A stretch of 16,178 nucleotides of DNA from an uncultured Collinsella sp. GTDB lineage: Bacteria; Actinomycetota; Coriobacteriia; Coriobacteriales; Coriobacteriaceae. A model generated the notes under the pieces. The model did not search any database. It was given only the letters and a program-made list of their open reading frames with translations, and was not told the DNA's origin. This document shows, in pieces, positions 1-5,922 of the stretch. The stretch covers positions 1-16,178 of the forward strand of contig CABUBY010000028.1 of NCBI GenBank assembly GCA_902489955.1, written 5' to 3'. A program made the translations under genes and the position numbers. The first letter of the stretch is position 1, and each line of letters starts with the position of its first letter.

Positions 1-129
1 CGCGCGCTGGCCGCCGGTGCCGTGATTAACGCTACGGGTGCTCATACGCTGCGTTTCTTGCCGCCGCTCGTCTGCGAGGAAGCCGACGTGGACAGTCTGA
101 TCGAGATCCTGTCGGGTGTCTTGGTCTAA
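1..129 (+). CDS. argD: Acetylornithine aminotransferase, C-terminal fragment
   Basis: The open frame runs in from the window edge and stops at TAA 127-129, giving the last 42 residues. The segment ending in LRFLPPL, followed by an acidic stretch and a hydrophobic helix, is the usual C-terminus of class III PLP aminotransferases of the ArgD type. There the RFLPPL strand lies near the carboxylate-binding part of the active site. ArgD transfers an amino group from glutamate to N-acetylglutamate semialdehyde in cytoplasmic arginine biosynthesis. The PLP lysine and the rest of the protein lie outside the window, so a related acetyl- or succinyl-ornithine/GABA aminotransferase cannot be excluded. 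No U-tract terminator follows directly; the first strong hairpin downstream is at 194-247. Confidence 0.72.
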   Translation, partial: RALAAGAVINATGAHTLRFLPPLVCEEADVDSLIEILSGVLV

Positions 130-193
130 CGCAGCGCAATAACTCAATTTGGACCGGGTTCCGGACTGCGGGCGTGCCCTATGTGGCATGATT

Positions 194-247
194 CAGCGGT
201 CTGGAGCCCGTTTTGCCTTAGATTTGCTAAGGCAGGGAGACCCGCTG
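194..247. repeat. Nested intergenic hairpin after argD
   Basis: An inner perfect hairpin (TGCCTTAG 214-221, loop ATTTG, CTAAGGCA 227-234) sits inside an outer stem formed by CAGCGGTCT (194-202) and AGACCCGCTG (238-247), which has one bulged base. CCC 207-209 and GGG 235-237 can pair between the two stems. No T-run follows on either strand, so it is not a standard intrinsic terminator. It could still protect the argD mRNA 3' end or be a small repeat. It abuts the left end of the AT-rich element at 246. Confidence 0.5.
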
Positions 248-462
248 GTCAAAAAACATTAAATATGAGTACTGCTACCGATTTGGTAGCAGCAATTTTG
301 GACTAATAAGGCCAGATGGCAAGTCGAAATGGCGATGAATGCACGATTTTGATCCAACTGTTAGTCCTTATAATGGACATATGTTGCGTAACTTAAGCAA
401 ATACTATCTTTTTATATGTTGCAAACAAAGTAGCAGTACTCATTTTTGCCATTTTTTGGCCA
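246..462. mobile_element. AT-rich MITE-like element with 33-bp terminal inverted repeats
   Basis: Positions 246-278 and 430-462 are inverted copies that match at 27 of 33 positions; the inner 14 bp (ATGAGTACTGCTAC and its complement) match perfectly. The 151 bp between them is clearly AT-richer than the neighbourhood and has no credible protein. Internal features are a perfect 8-bp hairpin (272-279 with 285-292), an inverted pair GGACTAA 300-306 / TTAGTCC 361-367, a TATAAT hexamer at 369-374 and a direct repeat ATATGTTGC at 379-387 and 414-422. The architecture fits a miniature inverted-repeat element or a structured non-coding RNA locus. I see no target-site duplication, so transposon origin is not proven. 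Confidence 0.5.
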
Positions 463-485
463 CGGCCTTTGTGACAGACGTGCTG

Positions 486-514
486 GCGGGTTCGAATCCC
501 ATGCGCTGGGCCCA
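486..514 (+). pseudogene. tRNA 3'-end-like fragment (T arm) 1
   Basis: GGGTTCGAATCCC at 488-500 is a canonical tRNA T-stem and T-loop core, followed by a degenerate acceptor-like stretch ending GGGCCCA. The outer T-stem pairs are broken (C487 opposite A501) and no D arm, anticodon arm or matching 5' acceptor strand precedes it; upstream lies the AT-rich element. A terminator-like hairpin begins 6 nt later. It is best read as a decayed tRNA 3' end or an attachment-site remnant. Confidence 0.4.
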
Positions 515-519
515 AACAA

Positions 520-545
520 AAACGGTCCCCTTGCGAGGACCGTTT
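520..545. terminator. Hairpin, possible bidirectional terminator
   Basis: AAACGGTCC (520-528) pairs perfectly with GGACCGTTT (537-545) around an 8-nt loop. The plus strand has only TTT after it. On the minus strand the hairpin is followed by TTTGTTT. It fits an intrinsic terminator behind the tRNA-like fragment at 486-514, or one facing minus-strand transcripts. Confidence 0.5.
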
Positions 546-572
546 CCAATTCGGTGGTGGGCGATGAGGGAT

Positions 573-660
573 GTCCGCGTGCGGCTGGCGCCGCCCGCGT
601 CCCGCTTCGTCGCTCCGCTCCTCGCGTGCTGCGCTGGAAAACGCTTGCGCGTTTCCTCAG
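573..660. other. GC-rich non-coding stretch with hairpin
   Basis: This segment lies between the two tRNA-like fragments and holds runs such as GGCTGGCGCCGCC and a hairpin in which GCTGGAAAACGC (about 634-645) pairs imperfectly with GCGTTTCCTCAGC (about 650-662). Short frames on both strands cross it, but they translate tRNA-like sequence and lack ribosome binding sites. I see no gene. It may be part of a dispersed intergenic repeat. Confidence 0.3.
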
Positions 661-671
661 CTCCGCACCCT

Positions 672-697
672 GTCGGGTTCGAATCCCGGCACATGGA
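672..697 (+). pseudogene. tRNA 3'-end-like fragment (T arm) 2
   Basis: A complete 5-bp T stem (TCGGG 673-677 with CCCGG 685-689) encloses a standard TTCGAAT loop at 678-684. It is followed by CACATGG plus A, laid out like an acceptor 3' strand and discriminator, but no CCA follows. No complementary CCATGTG lies at tRNA distance upstream and no anticodon arm is visible. The hairpin at 705-733 follows at once, as it would behind a real tRNA. It is probably a truncated tRNA relic. Confidence 0.4.
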
Positions 698-701
698 TAG
701 C

Positions 702-733
702 AAAAAGCCCGTCACCGCGGGGGTAACGGGCTT
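702..733 (-). terminator. Intrinsic terminator of tRNA-Glu
   Basis: AAGCCCGT (705-712) pairs with ACGGGCTT (726-733), and ACC/GGT extends the stem past one mismatch. Read on the minus strand, the hairpin begins 12 nt after the tRNA-Glu 3' end and is followed by TTTTT (706-702), a classical Rho-independent terminator. On the plus strand the tail is the weaker CTTAATTT, so it may act both ways. Confidence 0.8.
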
Positions 734-744
734 CTTAATTTAAA

Positions 745-821
745 TGGTGCCCCCAGCGGGATTCGAACCCGCGATATCCACCTTGAAAGGGTGGCGTCCT
801 TGGCCGCTAGACGATGGGGAC
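745..821 (-). tRNA. tRNA-Glu (anticodon UUC)
   Basis: The reverse complement folds into a full cloverleaf of 77 nt including an encoded CCA. The acceptor stem is GTCCCCA with TGGGGGC (one G-U pair), and the D arm is GTC/GAC. The anticodon stem CCACC/GGTGG holds loop CTTTCAA with anticodon TTC, and the T stem GCGGG/CCCGC holds loop TTCGAAT. Discriminator A precedes CCA at 747-745. The anticodon reads GAA and GAG glutamate codons. It stands alone with its own promoter (832-858) and terminator (702-733). Plus-strand translations of this stretch (PPAGFEPAISTLKG) are a familiar artefact of tRNA genes. Confidence 0.97.
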
Positions 822-831
822 AGCGGGAAAG

Positions 832-858
832 AGTATAGCAGACTTTTTTATCTGTTCA
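832..858 (-). promoter_or_regulatory. Promoter of tRNA-Glu
   Basis: On the minus strand TATACT (837-832) is a good -10 hexamer 10 nt before the mature 5' end at 821. TGAACA (858-853) is a possible -35 with 4 of 6 consensus bases but a short 15-bp spacer; shifting by one gives GTGAAC with 16 bp. Confidence 0.55.
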
Positions 859-866
859 CATATCGT

Positions 867-893
867 TGGCAGATTGAAAAACCACCACAAAGG
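867..893. repeat. Copy 1 of a 25-27-bp direct repeat (decayed terminator arm)
   Basis: TGGCAGATTGAAAAACCACC plus ACAAAGG here matches 1067-1091 (TGGCAGATCAAAACCACCAC plus AAAGG) apart from a 2-nt length difference and one substitution. The copies start exactly 200 bp apart and flank the inverted-repeat array. In this copy the downstream partner needed for the perfect terminator stem is replaced by AGTGGGTTT, leaving only a weaker hairpin with the A-run. Confidence 0.6.
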
Positions 894-920
894 AGTGGGT
901 TTCTATTCCGATTTTCAAAT

Positions 921-1058
921 ATCTCAATCTGTAACATCTGGGCGGGCAAATCGGCTCTATCTGTTACAGATCGAGACAGACGGCGGGCGTCGGGACGAAC
1001 ATCTCAATCTGTAACAGTAAGACGACTTTCAACGGCCTAGATGTTACAGATCGAGACA
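921..1058. repeat. Two tandem 80-bp units of paired inverted repeats
   Basis: Four related 16-17-mers alternate in orientation: ATCTCAATCTGTAACA at 921-936 and 1001-1016, and TGTTACAGATCGAGACA at 962-978 and 1042-1058. Each forward copy faces its inverted partner across exactly 25 bp of unrelated sequence (937-961 and 1017-1041), and the two pairs are 22 bp apart (979-1000), so the period is exactly 80 bp. Each pair can form a roughly 15-bp stem with one mismatch or wobble, or bind a dimeric protein twice. The inner spacers differ between units, so selection or recent copying acts on the arms. Function is unknown. Confidence 0.7.
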
Positions 1059-1066
1059 AACAAACG

Positions 1067-1091
1067 TGGCAGATCAAAACCACCACAAAGG
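1067..1091. repeat. Copy 2 of the 25-27-bp direct repeat
   Basis: This is the partner of 867-893. It forms the distal arm and the U-tract side of the murT-gatD terminator and lies 8 nt after the last inverted repeat of the array. Confidence 0.6.
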
Positions 1092-1112
1092 TGCCTGTCT
1101 CCTTTGTGGTGG
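1076..1112 (-). terminator. Intrinsic terminator of the TPR-TPR-murT/gatD operon
   Basis: On the minus strand a perfect 12-bp stem (CCACCACAAAGG 1112-1101 with CCTTTGTGGTGG 1091-1080) with a 9-nt loop ends in TTTT (1079-1076). It starts 8 nt after the stop codon at 1120-1122. Confidence 0.9.
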
Positions 1113-1119
1113 TGGGGCG

Positions 1120-3297
1120 TTAGGGGAGGAGCTTCATCGCGGCGTCGTGGGCGGCGTGCTCGTAAGCGTCGTCGAGGGGCTTGAGCGGCAGCAGGGCGGC
1201 GGCCTGTGCGTCGCCACGGCGCTCGAGGGCGTGGGCGATGAGCCAGTCAGCGAGCTCGGGGTTCTTGGGTAGTGCCGGTCCGTGTAGGTACGTGCCGATG
1301 ACGCCCTTATAGATAAGGCCCTCAAAGCCATCGTCGCCGTTGTTACCGGTGCCCGTGACCACAGACGTTCCGAGCGGCGTGGCCTCTGCATCGAGCAAGG
1401 TGCGGCCTCCGTGATTCTCAAATCCCACAAAGGGCTCGGGTGCCAGGTCGGTCTTGACGGCGACGTTGCCGATCAGGCGGTCGGAGCCGCGCACGGTTTC
1501 GGCGGCAATGACCCCCAGACCCTCGATGCGATCCTCGCCCATGTAGTACGAACGGCCGAGCAGCTGATAGCTGCCGCAGATGGCAAGCAGCGAGCCACCG
1601 TCCTCAACATAGGCCGCGACCTTGTCTTTTTGAGCGAGCAGTTCGTGTGCCACGGCCAGCTGATCGCGGTCGGCACCGCCGCCCATCATGACGATATCGG
1701 CATCGGCCAAATCAAGCGTCTCGCCCATGCGGACCTCGTCCACGCGCACGGGAATGCCGCGCCAGGCACAGCGGCGCTCAAGCGCAATAACGTTGCCGCC
1801 GTCGCCGTAGAGGTTGAGGGCATCGGGGTACAGATAGACGATGCGCACCGGGCGCGAAAGCTCGACTGGCGCGATGCCGACAGGAAGAGCGCTGCCATCG
1901 GCACGGGCTACGGCGCGCCCGGCAACAGCGTCGGCGGTGGTGCCCTTCAGCTCGTCGAGTTCTTTGACCAGCGGCGGGAAGGCCGTGTAGTTGGCGACGG
2001 CGTAGAAGGTGTCATCGGCGGCCTCGTCGGCCACGGCGCCGATCGCCTGCGCGACGTCCGAGATAATCGCGGCATCGATGCCGGCGTACTTGAGGCGTAC
2101 CTGCATGTCGTGCGCACGCGTGCCTCCGGCAAAGGCGACAAGACCCGGCGTGTCGGCGATGCGCTCGAAGTCGACATCGTAGATCCACGAGACATCGTGG
2201 CCGTCGGCATCGTTATCGTTTAGGAAGAAGGCGCAGAGCCTGCCGCCTGCCGTCTTGATGGACTGGATCTGGCGATCGAAGCCCACGGGATTCTTGGCCA
2301 GGTTTGCCTCGACGGTGCGGCCGGCAATGTTCCAGCGGCCCATGCGTCCGCCGGCGGGGACGTAGGCATCGAGCGTGGACTGCAGATGCGCCGCGTCCAC
2401 ACCCAGCTCGTGCGCCGCAAAGAAAGCGGCAGCAACGTTATAGACCATGTATAGGCCGTTGTAGCGCGTGGTGATGTGCGTGGCGGGTGCTTCGGCCTCG
2501 GGTCCAAAGGTCAGGTCAAAGCCGTAGCCGTCGCAGGTAAGCTTCACGCCCGTCACGCGACGGAGCAGCGCGGGACGACCCCAACCGCACGAAGGACAAT
2601 GGTAGGCGCCGAGCTGGCCGTACTGCACATAGTCGTACTCCAACGGCGCGTTGCACTGCGAGCAAAAACGCGAATCGCTAATGCGATCGGACTCGGTGCC
2701 CGTGGCGCCGTCGATGCCAAAGGCGATGCTCGTGTTGGAGACGCGTGCGGCGATCGCGGCACACAGCGGGTCGTCTGCGTTGTAGATGAGCGTTGTTGCC
2801 GGAGAGAGCTCCAACGCATGGGCAATGACGTCTTGGGTATGGTCAATCTCGCCGTAGCGGTCCAGCTGGTCGCGGAACAGGTTGAGCAGCACGAAGTACG
2901 TCGGCTTGAGCTTGGGTAGGACGCGCACGGTGTAGAGCTCATCGCATTCAAAAACGCCCACGCGCTTGCCGCCGCCGGCTCGCTTGAGGCCGCTGCGCGC
3001 CTCGAGCAGTGCGCCCACCACGCCCGGCTCCATGTTGTTGCCGGCGCGGTTGCATACCACGGTGGCGCCGCTGGCGGCAACGGTGTCGGCGATGAGGTTC
3101 GAAGTGGTGGTCTTACCGTTGGTGCCGGTGATCACCACGCTGCGGTCGACAAGGCCGGCGAGGTCGCTCAGCAGCTCGGGGTCGATCTTCATGGCGATGC
3201 GGCCGGGGAGTACGCCGCCCTGGCGCTTAAGGACGGAGCGCAGCCCCCAGCGGGCGATATCGCTCGAGGTGCAGGCAAGAGATGAGCGGAGATTCAT
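1120..3297 (-). CDS. murT/gatD: MurT-GatD fusion: lipid II isoglutaminyl synthase
   Basis: The 725-aa chain joins two proteins usually made by adjacent genes. Residues 1-460 are MurT-like: Mur ligase P-loop GTNGKTTT (58-65), a four-cysteine zinc ribbon (C212, C215, C234, C237) inserted in the central domain, and a C-terminal DUF1727-type domain with DVSWIYDVDFE (368-378). Residues 485-695 are a CobB/CobQ-type glutamine amidotransferase like GatD, with LYGDGGNVIAL, nucleophile C574 in AICGSYQLLG and H672 in TYLHGP. In the family, GatD releases ammonia from glutamine and MurT uses ATP to amidate the D-glutamate alpha-carboxylate of lipid II at the inner membrane face. About 25 residues (460-485) link the halves, with no stop or frameshift. 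ATG 3297 has an AGGA about 8 nt upstream. The gene is last in its operon, 45 bp behind the TPR gene. Confidence 0.92.
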   Translation of the reverse strand: MNLRSSLACTSSDIARWGLRSVLKRQGGVLPGRIAMKIDPELLSDLAGLVDRSVVITGTNGKTTTSNLIADTVAASGATVVCNRAGNNMEPGVVGALLEARSGLKRAGGGKRVGVFECDELYTVRVLPKLKPTYFVLLNLFRDQLDRYGEIDHTQDVIAHALELSPATTLIYNADDPLCAAIAARVSNTSIAFGIDGATGTESDRISDSRFCSQCNAPLEYDYVQYGQLGAYHCPSCGWGRPALLRRVTGVKLTCDGYGFDLTFGPEAEAPATHITTRYNGLYMVYNVAAAFFAAHELGVDAAHLQSTLDAYVPAGGRMGRWNIAGRTVEANLAKNPVGFDRQIQSIKTAGGRLCAFFLNDNDADGHDVSWIYDVDFERIADTPGLVAFAGGTRAHDMQVRLKYAGIDAAIISDVAQAIGAVADEAADDTFYAVANYTAFPPLVKELDELKGTTADAVAGRAVARADGSALPVGIAPVELSRPVRIVYLYPDALNLYGDGGNVIALERRCAWRGIPVRVDEVRMGETLDLADADIVMMGGGADRDQLAVAHELLAQKDKVAAYVEDGGSLLAICGSYQLLGRSYYMGEDRIEGLGVIAAETVRGSDRLIGNVAVKTDLAPEPFVGFENHGGRTLLDAEATPLGTSVVTGTGNNGDDGFEGLIYKGVIGTYLHGPALPKNPELADWLIAHALERRGDAQAAALLPLKPLDDAYEHAAHDAAMKLLP

Positions 3298-3336
3298 GAA
3301 GCCGTTCCTAACGTGAATGACATGGTCGTGGCGTTT

Positions 3337-3361
3337 GCGCCGTTAAAAGCCGTAACGGCGC
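3337..3361 (-). other. Hairpin over the stop codon between TPR gene and murT/gatD
   Basis: GCGCCGTT (3337-3344) and AACGGCGC (3354-3361) pair perfectly over a 9-nt loop, with the stop codon of the upstream TPR gene (3345-3343) at the loop-stem border. There is no U-run, so it is not a normal terminator. It could slow ribosomes or RNase passage and so set the ratio of the two gene products. Confidence 0.4.
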
Positions 3362-4386
3362 GCAAATTCCTGGGCAAGCTGCGACACGTCTTCGCAGGCA
3401 TTGGCCCAGGGGGCAAAGTCGGGAGTGTCCGAGATAATACCGTCCGCTTCCCAAACGGCCTGGTGCGAAAGATCCCAGGGATCGTGTGGCTCGGGCCGGC
3501 AGGGAAGGTACGGTGTCTGGTACATGGGGTTCAGTAAGAAGAACGCACCGCCCTCGCAACGGTTGGCAAACTCACGCAGCGCGCGTGTCGCCGGGCGCAT
3601 CTTGTTTGTTTTGAACAGCAGAATCGTGCGGGCGAGCAGATACCAAGGAGAGTTCTCGAGCGCGTCAGCCCCGATCTCTTCCTCGAGCTGGTGGGCCAGG
3701 GCAAAAAAGCCGTCCTGGTCTTCCAGACGAGCGAGGGCGAGCAACACGGTGCCTGCGGCTCGGGTGGGGTAGCCTTCCGCCTTAAGGACGCGGCGGGCGT
3801 AGTTGGCGGCAGCACGGTAGCGGGCGCTCGCCATGCACAGCTGCGAGATGGCCTCGAGCGTGTGGAGCCACCCGATAAGAGCCGGCTCGCTCACGGTAAG
3901 GTCTGCTGCGGTGACACCGTCGGCCAAAACATTATTGGCCCAGTAGTGCGGGGCTTCCATGTCGAACCCGGGCACGCTTTGCTGCAGGTAATCGGCCGTG
4001 GTCGCCTCGAGCTTCATCAGGTCGCCCAGGCAGGCGTCAATGGGCGTGTCGGCCAGGATGATGGCGAGCAGCTGCGCGTCGACGGCCAGCGCATCGACGC
4101 GGACGATCTTGAGCAGCTCATCACGCATATCGTCGAACAGGTGATTGCGCGTCTGCTCGAACTCCTCGTCGCTGCCCATGTCCTCGATGCGATGGAGCTC
4201 GTCGAGCAGGTGGCGATGAACACCGGCGTAGGACAGCAGCGCCTGGGCATGCTCGGACTGCGCATACTTTTGGGGATTCGCGCTAATGTCGTTATGGACA
4301 AGCTCGCGTGCTGCATCGGTGAGCTCGGGGTGCGACGCCAGATAGGTGCGCTCCAGGTAGGCGGGGATGTAGACGCTCGGATCCAT
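3343..4386 (-). CDS. TPR-like helical repeat protein of unknown function (second of pair)
   Basis: The 347-aa soluble protein has no signal peptide or membrane span. It is rich in amphipathic helices with alanine/leucine spacing (for example 185-230 and 255-290), as expected of tetratricopeptide-like folds, and no enzyme motif is seen. A C-terminal part with several prolines and tryptophans (about 290-330) recalls the arrangement in the upstream gene, so the two may be old duplicates. The start ATG (4386-4384) shares one base with the upstream TAA (TAATG), implying translational coupling, and AGGAG lies about 8 nt before it. It ends 45 bp before murT/gatD, so a role near the cell envelope is possible by context only. 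An annotation as hypothetical or TPR protein is all I can support. Confidence 0.75.
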   Translation of the reverse strand: MDPSVYIPAYLERTYLASHPELTDAARELVHNDISANPQKYAQSEHAQALLSYAGVHRHLLDELHRIEDMGSDEEFEQTRNHLFDDMRDELLKIVRVDALAVDAQLLAIILADTPIDACLGDLMKLEATTADYLQQSVPGFDMEAPHYWANNVLADGVTAADLTVSEPALIGWLHTLEAISQLCMASARYRAAANYARRVLKAEGYPTRAAGTVLLALARLEDQDGFFALAHQLEEEIGADALENSPWYLLARTILLFKTNKMRPATRALREFANRCEGGAFFLLNPMYQTPYLPCRPEPHDPWDLSHQAVWEADGIISDTPDFAPWANACEDVSQLAQEFARRYGF

Positions 4387-5462
4387 TAGAGGTCTCCTCC
4401 CTTAAACGGCAAACCCTGCTCGGCCGCCTGCAGGATGCGCTCATCGATTTGGGAACGCACGATATCGTTGGTGACGACCCAGGCGGCAAAGCTGGCGTTG
4501 TCGGGGGCGCCCAGGCCCTCCTGCAGTACCGGCGTCGCCTCGGACAGCGCAAGGACAAGCTCGTCGGTGGAGCCCGCACCCACGTTGACGCGGGCATAGA
4601 CGCCATCGGGAAACTCGGTTTGGAAGTAGAGTGCCTCGGCTGCGTGCGGACACGAGCGCGCAAGGATGCGCAAGTAGTGCTCGGCGCCCTCGTAGTCCAG
4701 CTCGCGCCAGGCTGCGCTCATCAGTGCGATGAGCGTCCACGGGTCCAAGTCGCGCTCCGCATCTTTGGGGCGGCGGCGCAGCGGCGTGTTGGCAAGATAG
4801 GGCACGGAGTGAGCGGAGCGAAAGCGCTTGAGCTCCTCGGCGGGGTATTCGAGCTTTGCCATGGCGAGCATCGCGGTGTGGCGGACACCGGCGGGGTCGT
4901 TGGGCGCAAAGTCCAAGCTGCGATTTGCGGCTTCGAGCGACATGCGATAGCGGCCGCTAATGAGGGCGCGCGATGCCAAGGCGGCAAGCCAGCGCAGATA
5001 GGGGCGGCGCGTAAGGTCGCCTGCGGCCTCGCGCTCGTAGGGGTCCTGCGCCGAGGCGATCTTGAGCGCCAGATCGTGCTCCACCTCGTCGCACTTGGAC
5101 ACCAGATACTGCACGTATTCCTCGTTGGATTCGGCGGTGAGCGCCGTCAGCATGCGCTGGGCATCCCAGTTGGCCGGATCGAGTGCGGCTGCCTCGCGGA
5201 GCATGTTCTCGGCAGCTGCCTCTTCCTGCTCTGCCTGGGTATCGTCAGGGATAAAGGGAATGCGGTAATCGACGGCCTCGACCACCTTGGCAATGAGGTG
5301 CCCGGCGCGGTCGCGGTCGTGCACGATGAGCGGTGCGGGGTTGCGGGTGAATTGTTCCATCAGACGCTCTACGGCGGCAGCGTCGGTGAGCGGGATATTG
5401 TCGCGGCGCAAGGCCTCAAGAACGAGGCGATGGCAATCCTCTTGAATGGGATCGAATGCCAT
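4386..5462 (-). CDS. TPR-like helical repeat protein of unknown function (first of pair)
   Basis: This encodes 358 aa from ATG 5462, chosen because AAAGGAGG ends 4 nt upstream; a longer frame from 5492 would place that Shine-Dalgarno inside the coding region. Helical repeats are visible: an AENMLREAAALDPANWDAQ unit near residue 100 and a LEAANRSLDFAPNDPAG unit near residue 185 have TPR-like spacing ending in the D/N-P turn, and a third helix pair near 265-290 runs through DYEGAEHYLRILAR. There is no signal peptide, membrane segment or catalytic motif. It resembles loosely described TPR/ST7-like bacterial proteins, but I would not name it further. It is the first gene of the operon with the second TPR protein (1-nt overlap) and the MurT-GatD fusion. 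Confidence 0.75.
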   Translation of the reverse strand: MAFDPIQEDCHRLVLEALRRDNIPLTDAAAVERLMEQFTRNPAPLIVHDRDRAGHLIAKVVEAVDYRIPFIPDDTQAEQEEAAAENMLREAAALDPANWDAQRMLTALTAESNEEYVQYLVSKCDEVEHDLALKIASAQDPYEREAAGDLTRRPYLRWLAALASRALISGRYRMSLEAANRSLDFAPNDPAGVRHTAMLAMAKLEYPAEELKRFRSAHSVPYLANTPLRRRPKDAERDLDPWTLIALMSAAWRELDYEGAEHYLRILARSCPHAAEALYFQTEFPDGVYARVNVGAGSTDELVLALSEATPVLQEGLGAPDNASFAAWVVTNDIVRSQIDERILQAAEQGLPFKGGDL

Positions 5463-5819
5463 GGGGCCTCCTTTGCTGCGGTTAGGGTTCAAATGTTTCT
5501 ATATAAGGTTCTAGTTTACCCGCATGTGGCACACCGGGGGTGCCGCACTTGGACTTGCACCTTTGCACCACGAAGACGGATGTCGCACAAATGTCGGCAC
5601 CCTGGACGACCGAGTGGTATCACGGTGCCGCAAACGGTCGATTTTTGGCGGCGAACGGTGCATATTTTGGAGGGGCACAGTCCTGCCCAGGATATGTAGT
5701 CAACCTTGATAAAACGTTTGCCCAGCTTGGGAGTATGAATGCCGCACAAGGGTCTTCAGGGATAGAAAAAACGTTTCATCATTGGCGGCTTTAGGTGAAT
5801 AACTGACCAACCAGAACGG

Positions 5820-5857
5820 TAAAATAGTGTTTGTCTGAGCGTTGAGACGTTTAGACA
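5820..5857 (+). promoter_or_regulatory. Candidate promoter and operator/5' hairpin of the alcohol dehydrogenase gene
   Basis: TAAAAT (5820-5825) is a fair -10, but the -35 region has only weak matches (TGAATA, 18 bp away). Just downstream, around the expected start site, 5832-5857 forms a dyad: TGTCT and AGACA at the ends and CGT/ACG inside, with G-U pairs filling most gaps if transcribed. It could be an operator overlapping the start site or a 5' mRNA hairpin. The untranslated leader would be about 130 nt. Confidence 0.35.
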
Positions 5858-5895
5858 TCGCGCATTGTCATCGCCGGCAACGCACAAAACGGTCC

Positions 5896-5922
5896 TAACG
5901 GAGCCAATCGGGTGCTCCGTTA
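5896..5922 (+). other. Leader hairpin before the alcohol dehydrogenase gene
   Basis: TAACGGAGC (5896-5904) pairs perfectly with GCTCCGTTA (5914-5922), loop 9 nt, ending 40 nt before the ATG. A weaker ACAAG/CTTGT stem (about 5927-5949) lies between it and the Shine-Dalgarno. There is no U-tract, so it is a structured 5' leader rather than an obvious attenuator. Confidence 0.45.

Noticed and set aside
575..697. A complete but unusual tRNA ending in the second T-arm fragment
   Set aside because: CCGCGTG at 575-581 could pair 6 of 7 with the acceptor-like end, but the span would be about 123 nt with no D or anticodon arm.
339..743. Short plus-strand open frame of 134 codons, with an overlapping minus-strand frame, upstream of tRNA-Glu
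   Set aside because: It translates the AT-rich element, tRNA T-arm relics and terminator hairpins, has no ribosome site, and its VGFES-type peptide is a typical artefact of tRNA-like sequence.
921..1058. CRISPR array
   Set aside because: Repeats are only 16-17 bp, alternate in orientation and number four; spacers are 25, 22 and 25 bp and no cas gene is present.
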